This document shows positions 63,958 to 64,000 of a DNA stretch of 64,000 nt, in pieces. The position numbers and the translations under genes are program-made. Below the pieces are notes generated by a model. That model saw only the letters and a program-made list of their open reading frames with translations, was not told the origin of the DNA and searched no databases. The DNA is from a bacterium (GTDB lineage: Bacteria; Hinthialibacterota; Hinthialibacteria; OLB16): NCBI GenBank assembly GCA_022072055.1, contig JAJVIK010000011.1, forward strand, positions 432,597 to 496,596. Reading direction: 5' to 3'. The stretch's first letter is position 1. Every line of letters begins with the position of its first letter.

Positions 63958-64000
63958 GTTCGCCTCCGGAGGCCATTAGTCGCAATCGGGTCCATTTTCT

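Noticed and set aside
1-64000. CRISPR arrays, transposases, phage genes, rRNA
   Set aside because: No regularly spaced repeats, no transposase or integrase motifs and no rRNA sequences were seen on either strand.

Overview
The window is about 64 kb of GC-rich (roughly 60%) bacterial chromosome with no plasmid, phage or insertion-sequence genes. The two-membrane outline is clear: outer-membrane barrels (left edge, 40760), periplasmic multihaem cytochrome, prepilins and a metal-binding lipoprotein-type ABC system. The giant protein at 6863 combines a PVC-type membrane-bound dehydrogenase domain, HEAT repeats and a Pirellula/Verrucomicrobium-type haem domain. With the dockerin-like repeats, GH127/GH114/GH95-like enzymes and single-copy prepilins, this points to an uncultured member of the PVC group or a neighbour such as Hydrogenedentota, Sumerlaeota or Omnitrophota. 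The phylum cannot be fixed from this window.

Layout. 1-4.5 kb: end of an outer-membrane barrel and a ten-haem cytochrome with LVIVD repeats. 4.6-18.6 kb: prepilin, lpdA, the 1750-residue mosaic secreted protein, a glycosidase-lactonase fusion, a SUMF1-like protein and a GH114-like enzyme. 18.6-25.2 kb: MoeB-like and NIL proteins, a BrkB-like membrane protein, an AsmA-like protein and typA. 25.3-27.4 kb: sodium:solute symporter with two small membrane proteins. 27.57 kb: tRNA-Lys, followed by a lower-GC accessory island (27.9-30.66 kb) with an orphan Rhs core carrying an uncharacterised C-terminal tip, an exported ankyrin-repeat protein that is the likely immunity partner, and a displaced Rhs fragment. 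30.7-36.1 kb: GH5-like hydrolase, YgaP-like protein, RelB/MazF-type toxin-antitoxin pair and a YeiH-family exporter with a 59-residue partner. 36.1-41.6 kb: a manganese/zinc-type ABC transporter, its DtxR/MntR regulator and an outer-membrane protein, tied together by two matching 17-bp candidate operators. 41.6-51.5 kb: GH127-like enzyme, a 110-bp hairpin element, uvrA-queC, prepilin, polysaccharide flippase and histone-deacetylase-like protein. 51.6-54.8 kb: fabI, a PMT-like membrane protein and an LPG-synthase-type membrane protein. 55-62.2 kb: a Rieske/ferric-reductase-like group, DinB- and NRDE-family proteins, a DedA/ATP-grasp fusion and an OlsB/OlsA-like pair suggesting ornithine-lipid synthesis. 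62.2-63.6 kb: glyA behind a ZTP (pfl) riboswitch.

The best candidates for something new are the Rhs tip with its ankyrin partner (28.4-30.2 kb), the metal regulon (36-41.6 kb), the ten-haem/LVIVD protein next to a barrel, and several unusual domain fusions. All functional calls rest on reading sequence motifs; no database search was run.
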